Assembly (NCBI RefSeq): GCF_024305175.1
Contig: NZ_JAMWYY010000006.1
Location: 1-64,000 of the forward strand
DNA from: Flavobacterium sp.
Lineage (GTDB): Bacteria > Bacteroidota > Bacteroidia > Flavobacteriales > Flavobacteriaceae
Length of the DNA: 64,000 nucleotides
Direction: 5' to 3'
Shown: positions 30,612 through 39,685 of the stretch, piece after piece
How the letters are laid out: the number at the start of each line of letters is the position of its first letter
Numbering within the stretch: the stretch's first letter is position 1
Translations under genes and position numbers: made by a program
The notes under the pieces: generated by a model
Database searches by the model: none
Told to the model about the DNA's origin: nothing
Seen by the model: the letters and a program-made list of their open reading frames with translations, nothing else

Positions 30612-33600
30612 ATGTTGAACAACTACCTAAAAAAAGCACTTATGTTACTGGCTTTCTGCTTAGTAACATTTGCTGCAACAGCGCAGGATCTGGTGCATTA
30701 CTGGAACTTTAATTCCGTAAGCGGCACCCTTACAGATGTACCTGCCGATTATTCCCTTATCACAGGGGAAACATCTATTACCTATCCGGGCACAGGTGCC
30801 GGTTATATGGACGATGTTTCAGGTGATATCCTTAATGCGCAAATGGGAGCCGAAGCCGGATTCGGGCTAAGGGTAAGAAACCCAAGCAACACGCGCGACC
30901 TGCTTATTGCTTTCCCGACAACAGGGTACCAGAATGTTATGGTTACTTTTGCAGTAACAAGAACAGGCTCTGGCGCTACAGAACAATACTACAGCTACAG
31001 TATTGATGGCGGTGCTACATACAGTACCACAGGTTTAACCACAACCACATTTAACCCTACAGAAAGTTATACACTTTCAACCGTAGATTTTTCGGGTATT
31101 GCAGGCGTTGCCAACAACCCCGATTTTATCTTCAAGATTAACTTTGGCGGTGCAAACGCTGCTGGCGGAAGCGGTAACAACAGGTTTGATAACCTTGCGG
31201 TTATGGCAACACCGGTACCTTCTGAAATGCTTATCCATTACTGGAATTTCAACACATCTGTACAGGATGGTGTTACTACTACAGCAGTAGCTTCAGATCT
31301 TTCTCTTGTTGCCGGTACTGCACAGATAACCTATCCCGGTACAGGCGCAGGCTATATGGATGGTGTAGATGAAGGCTCGCTTTTAAACGCACAAAACGGC
31401 GATACAGAGGGTAATGCATTAAGACCGCGCAACCCAAGTGCCTCACGCGATTTTCTTATTGCATTTCCTACAACAGGTTATGAAAACATAGAGGTTAGCT
31501 TTGCCACTACAAGAACAAACTCGGGTGCTACAGAGCAATACTACTCGTATAGCTTAGATGGTGGTGTTACCTACACAAGTGCAGGTTTGGCAACAACTAC
31601 CTTTAACCCTACAACAAGTTTCAGTATTGTAACGCTTGATTTTTCAGGAATTGAAGGCGCTGAAGACAATGCTGATTTTATCCTTAAGATAAACTTTGGA
31701 GGTGCTAATGCATCAGGCTCTGGCGGTAATAACAGGTTTGATAACATTACAGTTATCGGTACGCCAATGGAAGGTACTACAGATACTACAGCCCCTATGG
31801 TTACCATAACCCCGGCTAACCTTTCTAACTTTCTTCCGGTAGATGTTATGCCTACTTTTTCTTTCAATGAAAATGTAAGGATGGCGGATAACAGCCCTAT
31901 AACTTCAGCAAACGCGGCTTCTTTAGTAGAGCTTCGCCTTGAAAATGCTTCGGGCGCTATAGTTCCGTTTACAACTACTTTTGCCAATAACACCATTACA
32001 ATACTACCTGACGCAGATTTACTTAACGGGCAGCAGTATTATGTAGCCTTACTGCCTAACATGGTAGAAGATTTTAGTGATAATGTTGTTGCAACCGGGC
32101 AGTCTTCAGTTTTTACTACTATTGCGGTACAAACACAGTTTACTGCGGGCGATATGGCTGTTGTAGCATACAGGATGAATGCTTCTTCTACAGAAGATGA
32201 AGTGGCGCTTATTACTTTTGTAGATATTGCCCCGGGTACTTTTATTTACCTTACCGACTCTAAATATACCACAAATGCACAACCACAGTGTGCCGAAGCC
32301 ATTATGTGGACTGCCACGCAGTGTGTGCCGGCAGGATCTGTTATTACAATACAAACAGATGCGTTACTTTCTAATACAGGTACGGTTACAGGTAACAGCT
32401 TCGGGCTTAGCTCGGGCGGAGACCAGGTAATTGTATATACAGGTTCGGCTGCCATGCCAAACTATATTACGGCAATGAGCTCTAATGCATGGCTAACTAC
32501 TAATACTGAATGCAGCGGCAGCAACTCTATGCTTCCTGCAGGTTTAGCAGATGGCGTTAGTGCTGTTAACCTTAGCACAGCACCGGGTAATGATGCAGGA
32601 AATACTGCCAATGCTTATTATAACGGTACTACGGAAGGTACTCCTGCCGAGCTTAAAGCTGCCATACTTAATTCTGCTAACTGGGTGGGTGTTGCAGCAG
32701 GTACGCCGGCACAAACATGGCCTGTATGGAACTTCCCAAGCTCGCCAAATGTTCAGGATATAAGTGTACTAAACAACACTACTATAGCGATTACATTCAA
32801 TAACGAACTGGAGGCAGCTTCAGCTTCTGATATTGCAAATTATACAGGTATAAATGGCCTTGCAAGTGCTGCTGTAAACGGTAATGTGGTAACACTTACT
32901 TATTCATCTGCATTTGAAGGTGGCAGCTCTTACGAACTTACCATCAATAATATTGAAGATGAAGCAGGCCTTACTATGGCTTGTGAGTACGTTTACGGCT
33001 TTACTTATAATACTGAAATTGCATTCGAATCTGAATTTATTGTAACAGATGAAGCGGCAGGAAGCGTAAACATAGTGCTAAACCTTGCAGGCCCATCAAA
33101 TGCTTCGGTTGATTTAGTACTCAAGGCTGCACCTTTCAGTACTGCCGATAGTAATGACTTTACATATACTACCACTACCCTTACGTTTACAGGAACAAGC
33201 GAACTTACGCAAACTATAACCATACCTGTAATTGACGATACAGAGGAAGAGCAACATGCCGAATACTTTGTATTAAGCCTTGAAAACCCTGTAAATATCA
33301 ATATTACGGGTGAAACATTTGCAACGGTTTATATTACAGATAACGACCGTATGGCACCAGAGCCAACTCAGGATATAGAGCTTCAGTATGTTGGCAGCTT
33401 CGACCCATCAGGCACTAACTCAAGTACCTGCGAGATCGTGGCTTATGACCCGGCTACAGAAAGGCTTTTCACTACAAGTGCTGTGGCAGGTTTCCTTGAT
33501 GTGATAGACTTCTCTAACCCTGAGTCTCCGGAAGTAATCAACTCTGTTGACATGAACCCCTATGGTGGGGTTACCAGCGTAGCAGTTAAGAACGGTATGG

Positions 33601-35099
33601 TAGCCGTGGCTTCTCCAAATGCAGAAGAGTACCTTAATGGTTCAGTAGTATTCTTTAATGCAGATGGCGAGTTCCAGAGCCAGGTAACTGTTGGCGCACT
33701 GCCGGATAATATTACTTTTACTCCAGATGGTACTAAAGTAATTACAGCTAACGAAGGACAACCAAACAGCGACTATAGCATAGACCCTGAAGGCTCTGTA
33801 AGTGTAATAGATGTTACAGGCGGTATGGCTGGCCTAACCGATGCTAACGTTACCACACTTGATTTTAATGCTTACAATGCTCAGGAAGCTGCCCTTATAG
33901 CTTCGGGTGTAAGGAAACTGAAAGCCGAAAGCACTATGGCACAGGATTTTGAACCTGAATATGTTGCCGTAAGCGCCGACTCGCAAAAAGCATGGGTAAC
34001 ACTACAGGAAAATAACGCCATTGCAGAAATAGACTTAACCAACATAAGCATAGCCGATGTTTGGGCACTTGGCACTAAAGACATGAGCCTGCCGGGCAAT
34101 GGTTTTGATATTTCTGATAATAACGGTGAAATACTTATAGCCAACTGGCCTATAAATGCTTATTATATTCCGGACGCTGTTGCTTCATACAGCGTTAATG
34201 GTGTAAACTATATTGTAACCGCTAACGAAGGTGACGAAAAAGAATATGACGGCTTTGAAGAAAGGACAACCATTGGCAACAACGGCTATGTACTTGATGC
34301 TGCTGAGTTCCCGCAGGCTGCAATGCTTAAAAAGAGCCACAACGCTGGCAGGATGAGGGTTACCAACCTTGACGGTGACACAGACAACGACACTCAGTTT
34401 GAAGAAATTTACTGTGTGGGTTCTCGTTCATTCTCTATATTCAATGCTGATACTAAACAAATAGTGTTTGACAGTGGCGATGATTTCGAGATGTACACTG
34501 CCATGACTCCTGCTTTCAATCCTATATTTAATGCTGATAGCGAGGATAACGAACAAAAAGGCCGTAGCCGTGCCAAAGGCCCTGAGCCGGAAGGTGTAAC
34601 GGTAGCCACTATCCTGAACCGTACTTTTGCCTTTATAAGCCTGGAAAGGATTGGCGGCGTTATGGTATATGACGTTACCGACCCTGCAAATGCAGTATTT
34701 ACCGACTATAAGAACAACAGGAGCACTACAGCCTATGAAGGCGACCACGGCCCGGAAGGCATCACTTTTATTAATGATACAGATAGCCCTGACGGTAAAA
34801 ATTATATAATTGTAGCTAACGAAATAAGCGGTACGCTTACAATATATGAGGTAGATGTTACCAACTTAAACACAGATGATTTTACTGCCCTGCCTAAAAC
34901 ATTTAATGTATTCCCTAACCCATCAGTGCAGGGAGTGGCTTACTTTAACCGTGCTGCTGATATTGAAGTTTATGATATAAACGGCAAACTGCTTCACACT
35001 GAAAAGCAGGCGCTTAAGCTCGATACTTCTGCAATGGCATCGGGTATATACCTGATAAGGACACAAGAAGGAATTGTAAAGAAACTTATTGTAAAATAA
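30612..35099 (+). CDS. Multidomain secreted protein with type IX (type A) sorting signal
   Basis: A 1495-residue protein. Order: signal peptide (1-24); two related jelly-roll-like domains (about 25-200 and 205-390), each with 'HYWNFN', 'ITYPGTGAGYMD' and 'NNRFDN'; an Ig-like domain with 'PTFSFNENV' (about 395-500); a lamin-tail-like domain (about 505-690); a second Ig-like domain; a Calx-beta domain (about 805-920, ends 'FATVYITDND'); a choice-of-anchor-I beta-propeller (about 930-1420) with 'VTANEGDEKEYDGFEERTTI'; and a type A C-terminal domain ('FNVFPNPS', 'DINGKLLH', 'SGIYLIRT', 'KKLIVK'). It is exported by T9SS and surface-bound. The propeller family has phosphatase or esterase-like members, but activity is not certain. 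Confidence 0.9.
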   Translation: MLNNYLKKALMLLAFCLVTFAATAQDLVHYWNFNSVSGTLTDVPADYSLITGETSITYPGTGAGYMDDVSGDILNAQMGAEAGFGLRVRNPSNTRDLLIAFPTTGYQNVMVTFAVTRTGSGATEQYYSYSIDGGATYSTTGLTTTTFNPTESYTLSTVDFSGIAGVANNPDFIFKINFGGANAAGGSGNNRFDNLAVMATPVPSEMLIHYWNFNTSVQDGVTTTAVASDLSLVAGTAQITYPGTGAGYMDGVDEGSLLNAQNGDTEGNALRPRNPSASRDFLIAFPTTGYENIEVSFATTRTNSGATEQYYSYSLDGGVTYTSAGLATTTFNPTTSFSIVTLDFSGIEGAEDNADFILKINFGGANASGSGGNNRFDNITVIGTPMEGTTDTTAPMVTITPANLSNFLPVDVMPTFSFNENVRMADNSPITSANAASLVELRLENASGAIVPFTTTFANNTITILPDADLLNGQQYYVALLPNMVEDFSDNVVATGQSSVFTTIAVQTQFTAGDMAVVAYRMNASSTEDEVALITFVDIAPGTFIYLTDSKYTTNAQPQCAEAIMWTATQCVPAGSVITIQTDALLSNTGTVTGNSFGLSSGGDQVIVYTGSAAMPNYITAMSSNAWLTTNTECSGSNSMLPAGLADGVSAVNLSTAPGNDAGNTANAYYNGTTEGTPAELKAAILNSANWVGVAAGTPAQTWPVWNFPSSPNVQDISVLNNTTIAITFNNELEAASASDIANYTGINGLASAAVNGNVVTLTYSSAFEGGSSYELTINNIEDEAGLTMACEYVYGFTYNTEIAFESEFIVTDEAAGSVNIVLNLAGPSNASVDLVLKAAPFSTADSNDFTYTTTTLTFTGTSELTQTITIPVIDDTEEEQHAEYFVLSLENPVNINITGETFATVYITDNDRMAPEPTQDIELQYVGSFDPSGTNSSTCEIVAYDPATERLFTTSAVAGFLDVIDFSNPESPEVINSVDMNPYGGVTSVAVKNGMVAVASPNAEEYLNGSVVFFNADGEFQSQVTVGALPDNITFTPDGTKVITANEGQPNSDYSIDPEGSVSVIDVTGGMAGLTDANVTTLDFNAYNAQEAALIASGVRKLKAESTMAQDFEPEYVAVSADSQKAWVTLQENNAIAEIDLTNISIADVWALGTKDMSLPGNGFDISDNNGEILIANWPINAYYIPDAVASYSVNGVNYIVTANEGDEKEYDGFEERTTIGNNGYVLDAAEFPQAAMLKKSHNAGRMRVTNLDGDTDNDTQFEEIYCVGSRSFSIFNADTKQIVFDSGDDFEMYTAMTPAFNPIFNADSEDNEQKGRSRAKGPEPEGVTVATILNRTFAFISLERIGGVMVYDVTDPANAVFTDYKNNRSTTAYEGDHGPEGITFINDTDSPDGKNYIIVANEISGTLTIYEVDVTNLNTDDFTALPKTFNVFPNPSVQGVAYFNRAADIEVYDINGKLLHTEKQALKLDTSAMASGIYLIRTQEGIVKKLIVK

Positions 35100-35129
35100 C
35101 GTTTTTTGTGACTTGTTTTTGATTTTTAT

Positions 35130-35158
35130 ATCCTGCCCGATACGGGCAGGATTTTTTT
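35130..35158 (+). terminator. Intrinsic terminator after the 1495-residue gene
   Basis: ATCCTGCCCG and CGGGCAGGAT pair, followed by eight T. It lies 30 bases after the stop codon and upstream of the real start of the YdcF gene, which supports the start at 35185. Confidence 0.9.
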
Positions 35159-35184
35159 TAACTTTACAGACCATAACCCTAACT

Positions 35185-35922
35185 ATGGAAAAGCTGATAA
35201 GCCCTATATACCTGTTTTGGATATTGCTGCTTTTTGCGCTGGTATTAAATGCCATAAAACGCAAGAAAACAGCGAGACTGTTGGTAATAGTTGCTATTAC
35301 AGAGTTATTCGTCTTTTCTGTAAGCCCGTTGCCAATATGGCTTATGCGCAACCTTGAGCAGCAATATAAACCGCTTGATACGCCAAAAGTGCCAATGGGT
35401 ACGCCTGTTATGGTGCTTGGCGGCGGCCACGTTAACGACAGCTCGCTAACTGCTATCCACAGGCTTTCGGGTACGGCCCGCTCCCGCCTGATGGAAGGCA
35501 TACGCATTTATAATAAAATGGAAAGATGCAAATTTATAACTTCGGGTTATGCAGAAGATAATAAAGTATCCCAAGCAGAACTGATGGCACAGACAGCCAT
35601 TGCCTTCGGCGTTAAAGCAGATGACATTATAATGCTCCTGCATCCCAAAACAACATGGGAAGAAGCAATGACTGTAAAAAAATATTCGGGGACAGATAAA
35701 AAAATAATAGTAGTTACAAGCGCTTCGCACATGCCGCGCGCCATACAAACATTTAAGCAGGCAGGGTTAAACCCTGTAGCGGCTCCTGCCGATTATTACA
35801 TTAAGCACGATGCTGAAAGTATGCTTTACACATGGACGCCTTCGGCACAAAAAATTATTTATACAGAAAAAGCAATGCATGAATATCTGGGCATGCTGTA
35901 TTATAAGTGGTTTAAAAAATAA
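35185..35922 (+). CDS. YdcF/ElyC-family membrane protein (DUF218)
   Basis: A 245-residue protein with two N-terminal helices (about 7-25 and 33-52) and a DUF218 domain: 'MVLGGGHVNDSSL', 'ITSGYAEDNKVSQAELMAQTAIAFGV', 'TTWEEAMTVKKY', 'IIVVTSASHMPRAIQTFKQAGL'. The family includes ElyC and SanA, which affect undecaprenyl phosphate and envelope integrity. The long frame starts 24 codons earlier, within the terminator of the previous gene, and was rejected. A hairpin terminator follows. Confidence 0.9.
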   Translation: MEKLISPIYLFWILLLFALVLNAIKRKKTARLLVIVAITELFVFSVSPLPIWLMRNLEQQYKPLDTPKVPMGTPVMVLGGGHVNDSSLTAIHRLSGTARSRLMEGIRIYNKMERCKFITSGYAEDNKVSQAELMAQTAIAFGVKADDIIMLLHPKTTWEEAMTVKKYSGTDKKIIVVTSASHMPRAIQTFKQAGLNPVAAPADYYIKHDAESMLYTWTPSAQKIIYTEKAMHEYLGMLYYKWFKK

Positions 35923-35945
35923 ACCTGCGGCAGTGCCGCAGGTTT
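35921..35945. terminator. Bidirectional terminator between ydcF-like gene and glmM
   Basis: AAACCTGCGGC and GCCGCAGGTTT form an 11-bp stem around AGT, overlapping the YdcF stop codon. It separates two convergent genes. Confidence 0.88.
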
Positions 35946-35967
35946 ATCATGTATTATAACGGAAAAC

Positions 35968-37359
35968 TTATATTCCTGCTATTTCTTTTATTTCAGTAAT
36001 AATACGCTCAGCAAGAGCATCTGCATTGGCCTGTGTTGGCGCTTCGGTATAGATTCGGATAATCGGCTCTGTGTTCGATTTACGCAGGTGTACCCATTCA
36101 TCAGCAAAGTCTATTTTGACACCGTCAACAGTACTTACTTTTTCATTTATATACTTGCCCGCCATGCCTTCCAGAATGGCATCTACATTTATTTGCGGTG
36201 TAAGCTCTATCTTATTTTTACTCATGTAGTACTGCGGGTAAGACGCCCTTAGCGCTGCAACCGATTGTATGTTATTTTGGGCAAGATAGGTTAAGAACAA
36301 AGCAACACCCACAAGCGCATCGCGCCCGTAGTGAAGTTCAGGATAAATGATACCGCCGTTACCTTCGCCGCCTATTATGGCATTATTCTTTTTCATCAGT
36401 TCAACCACATTTACCTCGCCTACGGCACTGGCCTCATAGCTACCGCCATGCTTTTCGGTTATGTCGCGCAGCGCGCGCGATGATGACATATTGCTTACCG
36501 TGTTACCCGGTGTTTTGCTGAGTACATAATCGGCACAGGCCACAAGCGTATATTCTTCACCAAACATTTCGCCGTCGTCAGATATAAATGCAAGCCTGTC
36601 AACATCAGGGTCTACCACAATACCAAAGTTAGCTTTCTCCTCTGTTACCAGCTTGCATATATCGCCCAGGTGCTCTTTTAAAGGCTCCGGGTTGTGCGGA
36701 AAATGTCCGTTTGGTTCGCAGTACAGCTTTACCACCTCTACCCCCATCTGCTCCAGCAGTTTCGGGATGATAATACCTCCCGATGAATTTACGCCATCTA
36801 CCACTACTTTAAAACCGGCAGCTTTAACAGCCTCAGCATCAACAAGCGGCAGGTTAAGCACCTCATCAATATGAATATCCATATAGGCATCATTTTGTGT
36901 TACTTCGCCTAAATTGTCCACATCGCTAAAGTCAAAAGCTTCGGCTTCGGCTATTTTAAGTATTTCGGCACCATCGGCACCACTCAAAAATTCGCCTTTT
37001 TCATTCAGCAGCTTTAGTGCATTCCACTGTTTAGGGTTGTGGCTGGCAGTAAGTATAATACCACCGTCGGCTTTTTCAAGCGGTACGGCAACTTCAACGG
37101 TTGGCGTTGTAGAAAGCCCTAAATCCACCACATTTATGCCAAGGCCCACCAAGGTATTCATTACAAGGTTGTGTATCATGGGACCCGAAATACGGGCATC
37201 GCGGCCTATAACAACGGTTACTTTATCTTTTCCTGAATGTTTTTTTAGCCAGGTACCATATGCAGATGCAAATTTTACAGCATCTACGGGTGTAAGGTTA
37301 TCGCCGGTCTTACCGCCAATTGTTCCCCTGATACCTGAAATAGATTTGATTAACGTCAT
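35968..37359 (-). CDS. glmM: Phosphoglucosamine mutase
   Basis: A 463-residue phosphohexomutase. 'SGIRGTIGG' at the start, the active-site 'LTASHNPKQWNALKLL' (phosphoserine at about 103), metal loop 'DPDVDRLAFISDDG', substrate loop 'GEGNGGIIYPELHYGRD' and phosphate-binding 'RKSNTEPIIRIYTEA' are all present. In Bacteroidota this subfamily is annotated as phosphoglucosamine mutase and makes glucosamine-1-phosphate for cell-wall synthesis; a phosphomannomutase is the alternative. A TATATTTG -7 element lies at 37385-37392 on the minus strand. Confidence 0.92.
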   Translation of the reverse strand: MTLIKSISGIRGTIGGKTGDNLTPVDAVKFASAYGTWLKKHSGKDKVTVVIGRDARISGPMIHNLVMNTLVGLGINVVDLGLSTTPTVEVAVPLEKADGGIILTASHNPKQWNALKLLNEKGEFLSGADGAEILKIAEAEAFDFSDVDNLGEVTQNDAYMDIHIDEVLNLPLVDAEAVKAAGFKVVVDGVNSSGGIIIPKLLEQMGVEVVKLYCEPNGHFPHNPEPLKEHLGDICKLVTEEKANFGIVVDPDVDRLAFISDDGEMFGEEYTLVACADYVLSKTPGNTVSNMSSSRALRDITEKHGGSYEASAVGEVNVVELMKKNNAIIGGEGNGGIIYPELHYGRDALVGVALFLTYLAQNNIQSVAALRASYPQYYMSKNKIELTPQINVDAILEGMAGKYINEKVSTVDGVKIDFADEWVHLRKSNTEPIIRIYTEAPTQANADALAERIITEIKEIAGI

Positions 37360-37384
37360 AATTCTGTTGGTTTTTCGGTTAACG

Positions 37385-37392
37385 CAAATATA
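37385..37392 (-). promoter_or_regulatory. -7 element (TATATTTG) of glmM
   Basis: A perfect TAnnTTTG on the minus strand, 26 bases before the glmM start. No TTG at the expected -33 distance was seen. Confidence 0.4.
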
Positions 37393-37494
37393 AGCTTTAC
37401 ACCAGCTTCTGTTTTAACTATAAATTATTTTTATTTTAGTTTATACACTTATTAAGTTAATTTCAACTAAATATACTTTCCTAATTATTATATT

Positions 37495-38241
37495 TTATAA
37501 TAGATACTGATACCCTATCTCTTCTAAATCAGATTTTAGTTTTTCAAAATCATTCAATTCAGGATTTATTTTATTAACCAAATCTCTTGTAATAATTGTT
37601 CCACTAAACACCTCCTCTATCATTTCCAGTTTAAGCTCATTCTCTTTAAAATTATCTTGATAATATGCTTCTGCCCAATTTTTATACGAAACAGGATTAC
37701 CGTCTAACAATTCAAGTAAATGACTTGACCCATCCTTGTATTCATCGTTAGGTAAATCAACTTTTCCGGTTTTCCAATCTGTATCAGTCATAGTTTGCCA
37801 AATACAAAAGGTTGTACCTATGCTTTTTACAGGCTCCCCGAATATGAATTCATCAAATAGTTTTGGTAATTCGTCAACCAAACCATTTGGCATATCCTGA
37901 ATTAATTTAGTTTTAGGTTCCTTTTTTAAGAAAAACAATTTTTCTACAAATGTCTTTTTTACTTCTACAGAAACACTCTTCCATCCATTCATTTCACTCT
38001 CATTTGCAAATCCGTTTATGCAAGTCCCCTCTTCACAAAAAAGTATTAACATATGATCGCCCTGACCATTCCTCATTTCGCAAATCTCTTCAGTTTCGCT
38101 CCAGCTACTCTGGTAAGAATAGTATCTGTATTCCCAATCAGGGCAAATAATTGCTTCTAAAGCAGAGATAGATTTGCAAATCTTTTTTAGTTCAATCGGA
38201 CTCGGCAGAAGGTTTAAATTTTCTGTTGAAAGTTTTTTCAT
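37495..38241 (-). CDS. Unrecognised AT-rich gene, cytoplasmic
   Basis: A 248-residue protein with no signal peptide or membrane helix. The longest frame begins 26 codons earlier but MKKLSTENLNLLPSP at 38241 is the natural start. It is rich in acidic residues, tryptophan and tyrosine ('WEYRYYSYQSSWSETEEI', 'GNPVSYKNWAEAYYQDNF') and includes 'GQGDHMLILFCEEGTCINGF'. I do not recognise the family; the pattern of 'MRNGQGDHMLILF' and 'INGFANES' is like immunity or SMI1-type proteins of polymorphic toxins, but this is weak. It is more AT-rich than its neighbours. It lies alone between glmM and acpH. Confidence 0.7.
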   Translation of the reverse strand: MKKLSTENLNLLPSPIELKKICKSISALEAIICPDWEYRYYSYQSSWSETEEICEMRNGQGDHMLILFCEEGTCINGFANESEMNGWKSVSVEVKKTFVEKLFFLKKEPKTKLIQDMPNGLVDELPKLFDEFIFGEPVKSIGTTFCIWQTMTDTDWKTGKVDLPNDEYKDGSSHLLELLDGNPVSYKNWAEAYYQDNFKENELKLEMIEEVFSGTIITRDLVNKINPELNDFEKLKSDLEEIGYQYLL

Positions 38242-38362
38242 TGTTTTTTTGTCAAATATATTTAACGAATATAAAAAAACTAACAATGGTTTTAGCAAAC
38301 TTGTCGATCCTAAAGACAAATTTGCATTTTGCAGCCATAAAACAATTCACTACATTGGGAGT

Positions 38363-38947
38363 ATGAATTTCCTCGCACATATTTACCTTTCAGGAGACAA
38401 TAACCTGCTTAAAATTGGCAACTTTATTGCCGATGGCATACACGGGCAACCGCCTGAAGATTTGCCTGAAGAGGTAAAAAAAGGCATTGTGCTGCACAGG
38501 TTTATAGATACTTACACTGATGCACACCCCGTTTTCAGGCAGAGTACCAAAAGGCTGCACCCCTATTACCACCACTATTCGGGAGTTATAATTGATATAT
38601 TTTATGATCATTTCCTGGCAAAGAACTGGAATGAGTATCATAGTGAATCGTTGCAGGACTATACAAATGGTTTCTATACGCTTTTACAGGAAAACGAAAC
38701 TATACTGCCTGAAAAAACAAAAGGCATGGTACCTTATATGATTAAGCAAGACTGGTTGGGCAGTTATGCCACTACAGAGGGTATTGGGGGAATCTTAAAA
38801 CAGATGGACAGGCGCACCGCAAATAAATCGGGTATGGGGAATGCTGTTGAGCAACTTACAGAATTTTATGAGGATTTTGAAGAAGAGTTCAGGGTATTCT
38901 TTGAAGACCTGCGACAATATGTCAGAGAAAAAACCAGCGAAATATGA
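38363..38947 (+). CDS. acpH: Acyl carrier protein phosphodiesterase (AcpH-type)
   Basis: A 194-residue protein starting MNFLAHIYLSGDN, the signature of the AcpH/DUF479 family. 'GNFIADGIHG', 'GIVLHRFIDTYTDAHPVFRQS', 'YYHHYSGVIIDIFYDHFLA' give the HD-type metal residues. The family member in E. coli removes phosphopantetheine from ACP. The longest frame starts 63 codons earlier, running across the divergent gene, and was rejected. It overlaps the next gene by four bases (ATGA). Confidence 0.9.
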   Translation: MNFLAHIYLSGDNNLLKIGNFIADGIHGQPPEDLPEEVKKGIVLHRFIDTYTDAHPVFRQSTKRLHPYYHHYSGVIIDIFYDHFLAKNWNEYHSESLQDYTNGFYTLLQENETILPEKTKGMVPYMIKQDWLGSYATTEGIGGILKQMDRRTANKSGMGNAVEQLTEFYEDFEEEFRVFFEDLRQYVREKTSEI

Positions 38948-39612
38948 CAGGCTTTACAAACAGGCTGCAATCAGTTTTTCAGGAAAATGCATCGTGTCAA
39001 AATGCAGGAGCAATGCAAAAATATATGAAAGATAATTTTCCTTTTCTGGGCATAAAGACTGATTTGCGAAGAGCTTTACTGAAGCAGGTTTGGCAAGAGC
39101 ATAAAGATGAAGTGTCTCAACATCCGCGTAAACTGGCAAAACAGCTTTATGCACTACCGCAACGTGAATACCATTACTGCACTATTGAAATACTGTTAAA
39201 AGAACTCAAAAAGAAATATCGTAAAGAAGACATAACACTAATTGAATTTATGCTGGTAAAGCACTCATGGTGGGATAGTGTGGATGTACTTGCAAAATAT
39301 ATGCTTGGTGACTATTTAAAGCAATACCCGGATGAAACACATATGGTGATACAAAGGTTCTCAGATTCAGAAAATATGTGGCTTAACCGTAGTGCTATAC
39401 TATTTCAGCTTGGTTATAAAAAAACTACTGATATGCATATCCTTTTCAGCGAATGTTTAAAGCACAAACATTCTAAAGAGTTTTTTATTCAGAAAGCTAT
39501 TGGCTGGGCGCTGCGCGAATATGGTAAAACCAATCCTGAAGCTGTACGTGATTTTGTAAACGGAGCCGGATTAAAACCTTTAAGTGAACGGGAAGCTTTA
39601 AAAAATCTGTAA
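38944..39612 (+). CDS. DNA alkylation repair protein (AlkD-like)
   Basis: A 222-residue all-helical protein of the AlkD/HEAT-repeat family: 'MKDNFPFLGIKTDLRRALLK', 'LPQREYHYCTIEILL', 'VKHSWWDSVDVLAKYMLGDYL', 'MWLNRSAILFQLGYK' and 'EFFIQKAIGWALREYGKTNPEAV'. AlkD excises alkylated purines without flipping the base. The aromatic and acidic residues in 'HSWWDSVD' match the active-site surface. It overlaps acpH, so the pair is one unit. Confidence 0.92.
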   Translation: MTGFTNRLQSVFQENASCQNAGAMQKYMKDNFPFLGIKTDLRRALLKQVWQEHKDEVSQHPRKLAKQLYALPQREYHYCTIEILLKELKKKYRKEDITLIEFMLVKHSWWDSVDVLAKYMLGDYLKQYPDETHMVIQRFSDSENMWLNRSAILFQLGYKKTTDMHILFSECLKHKHSKEFFIQKAIGWALREYGKTNPEAVRDFVNGAGLKPLSEREALKNL

Positions 39613-39685
39613 AACCTGCTGTATTTTTTTTAAATGAAGTAACTTCGCAGTCTATACATTTTTTTCTAATTTTTCACCATAACAG

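Noticed and set aside
34923..35507. 194-codon minus-strand frame
   Set aside because: It overlaps the type A sorting domain, a terminator and the start of the YdcF gene.
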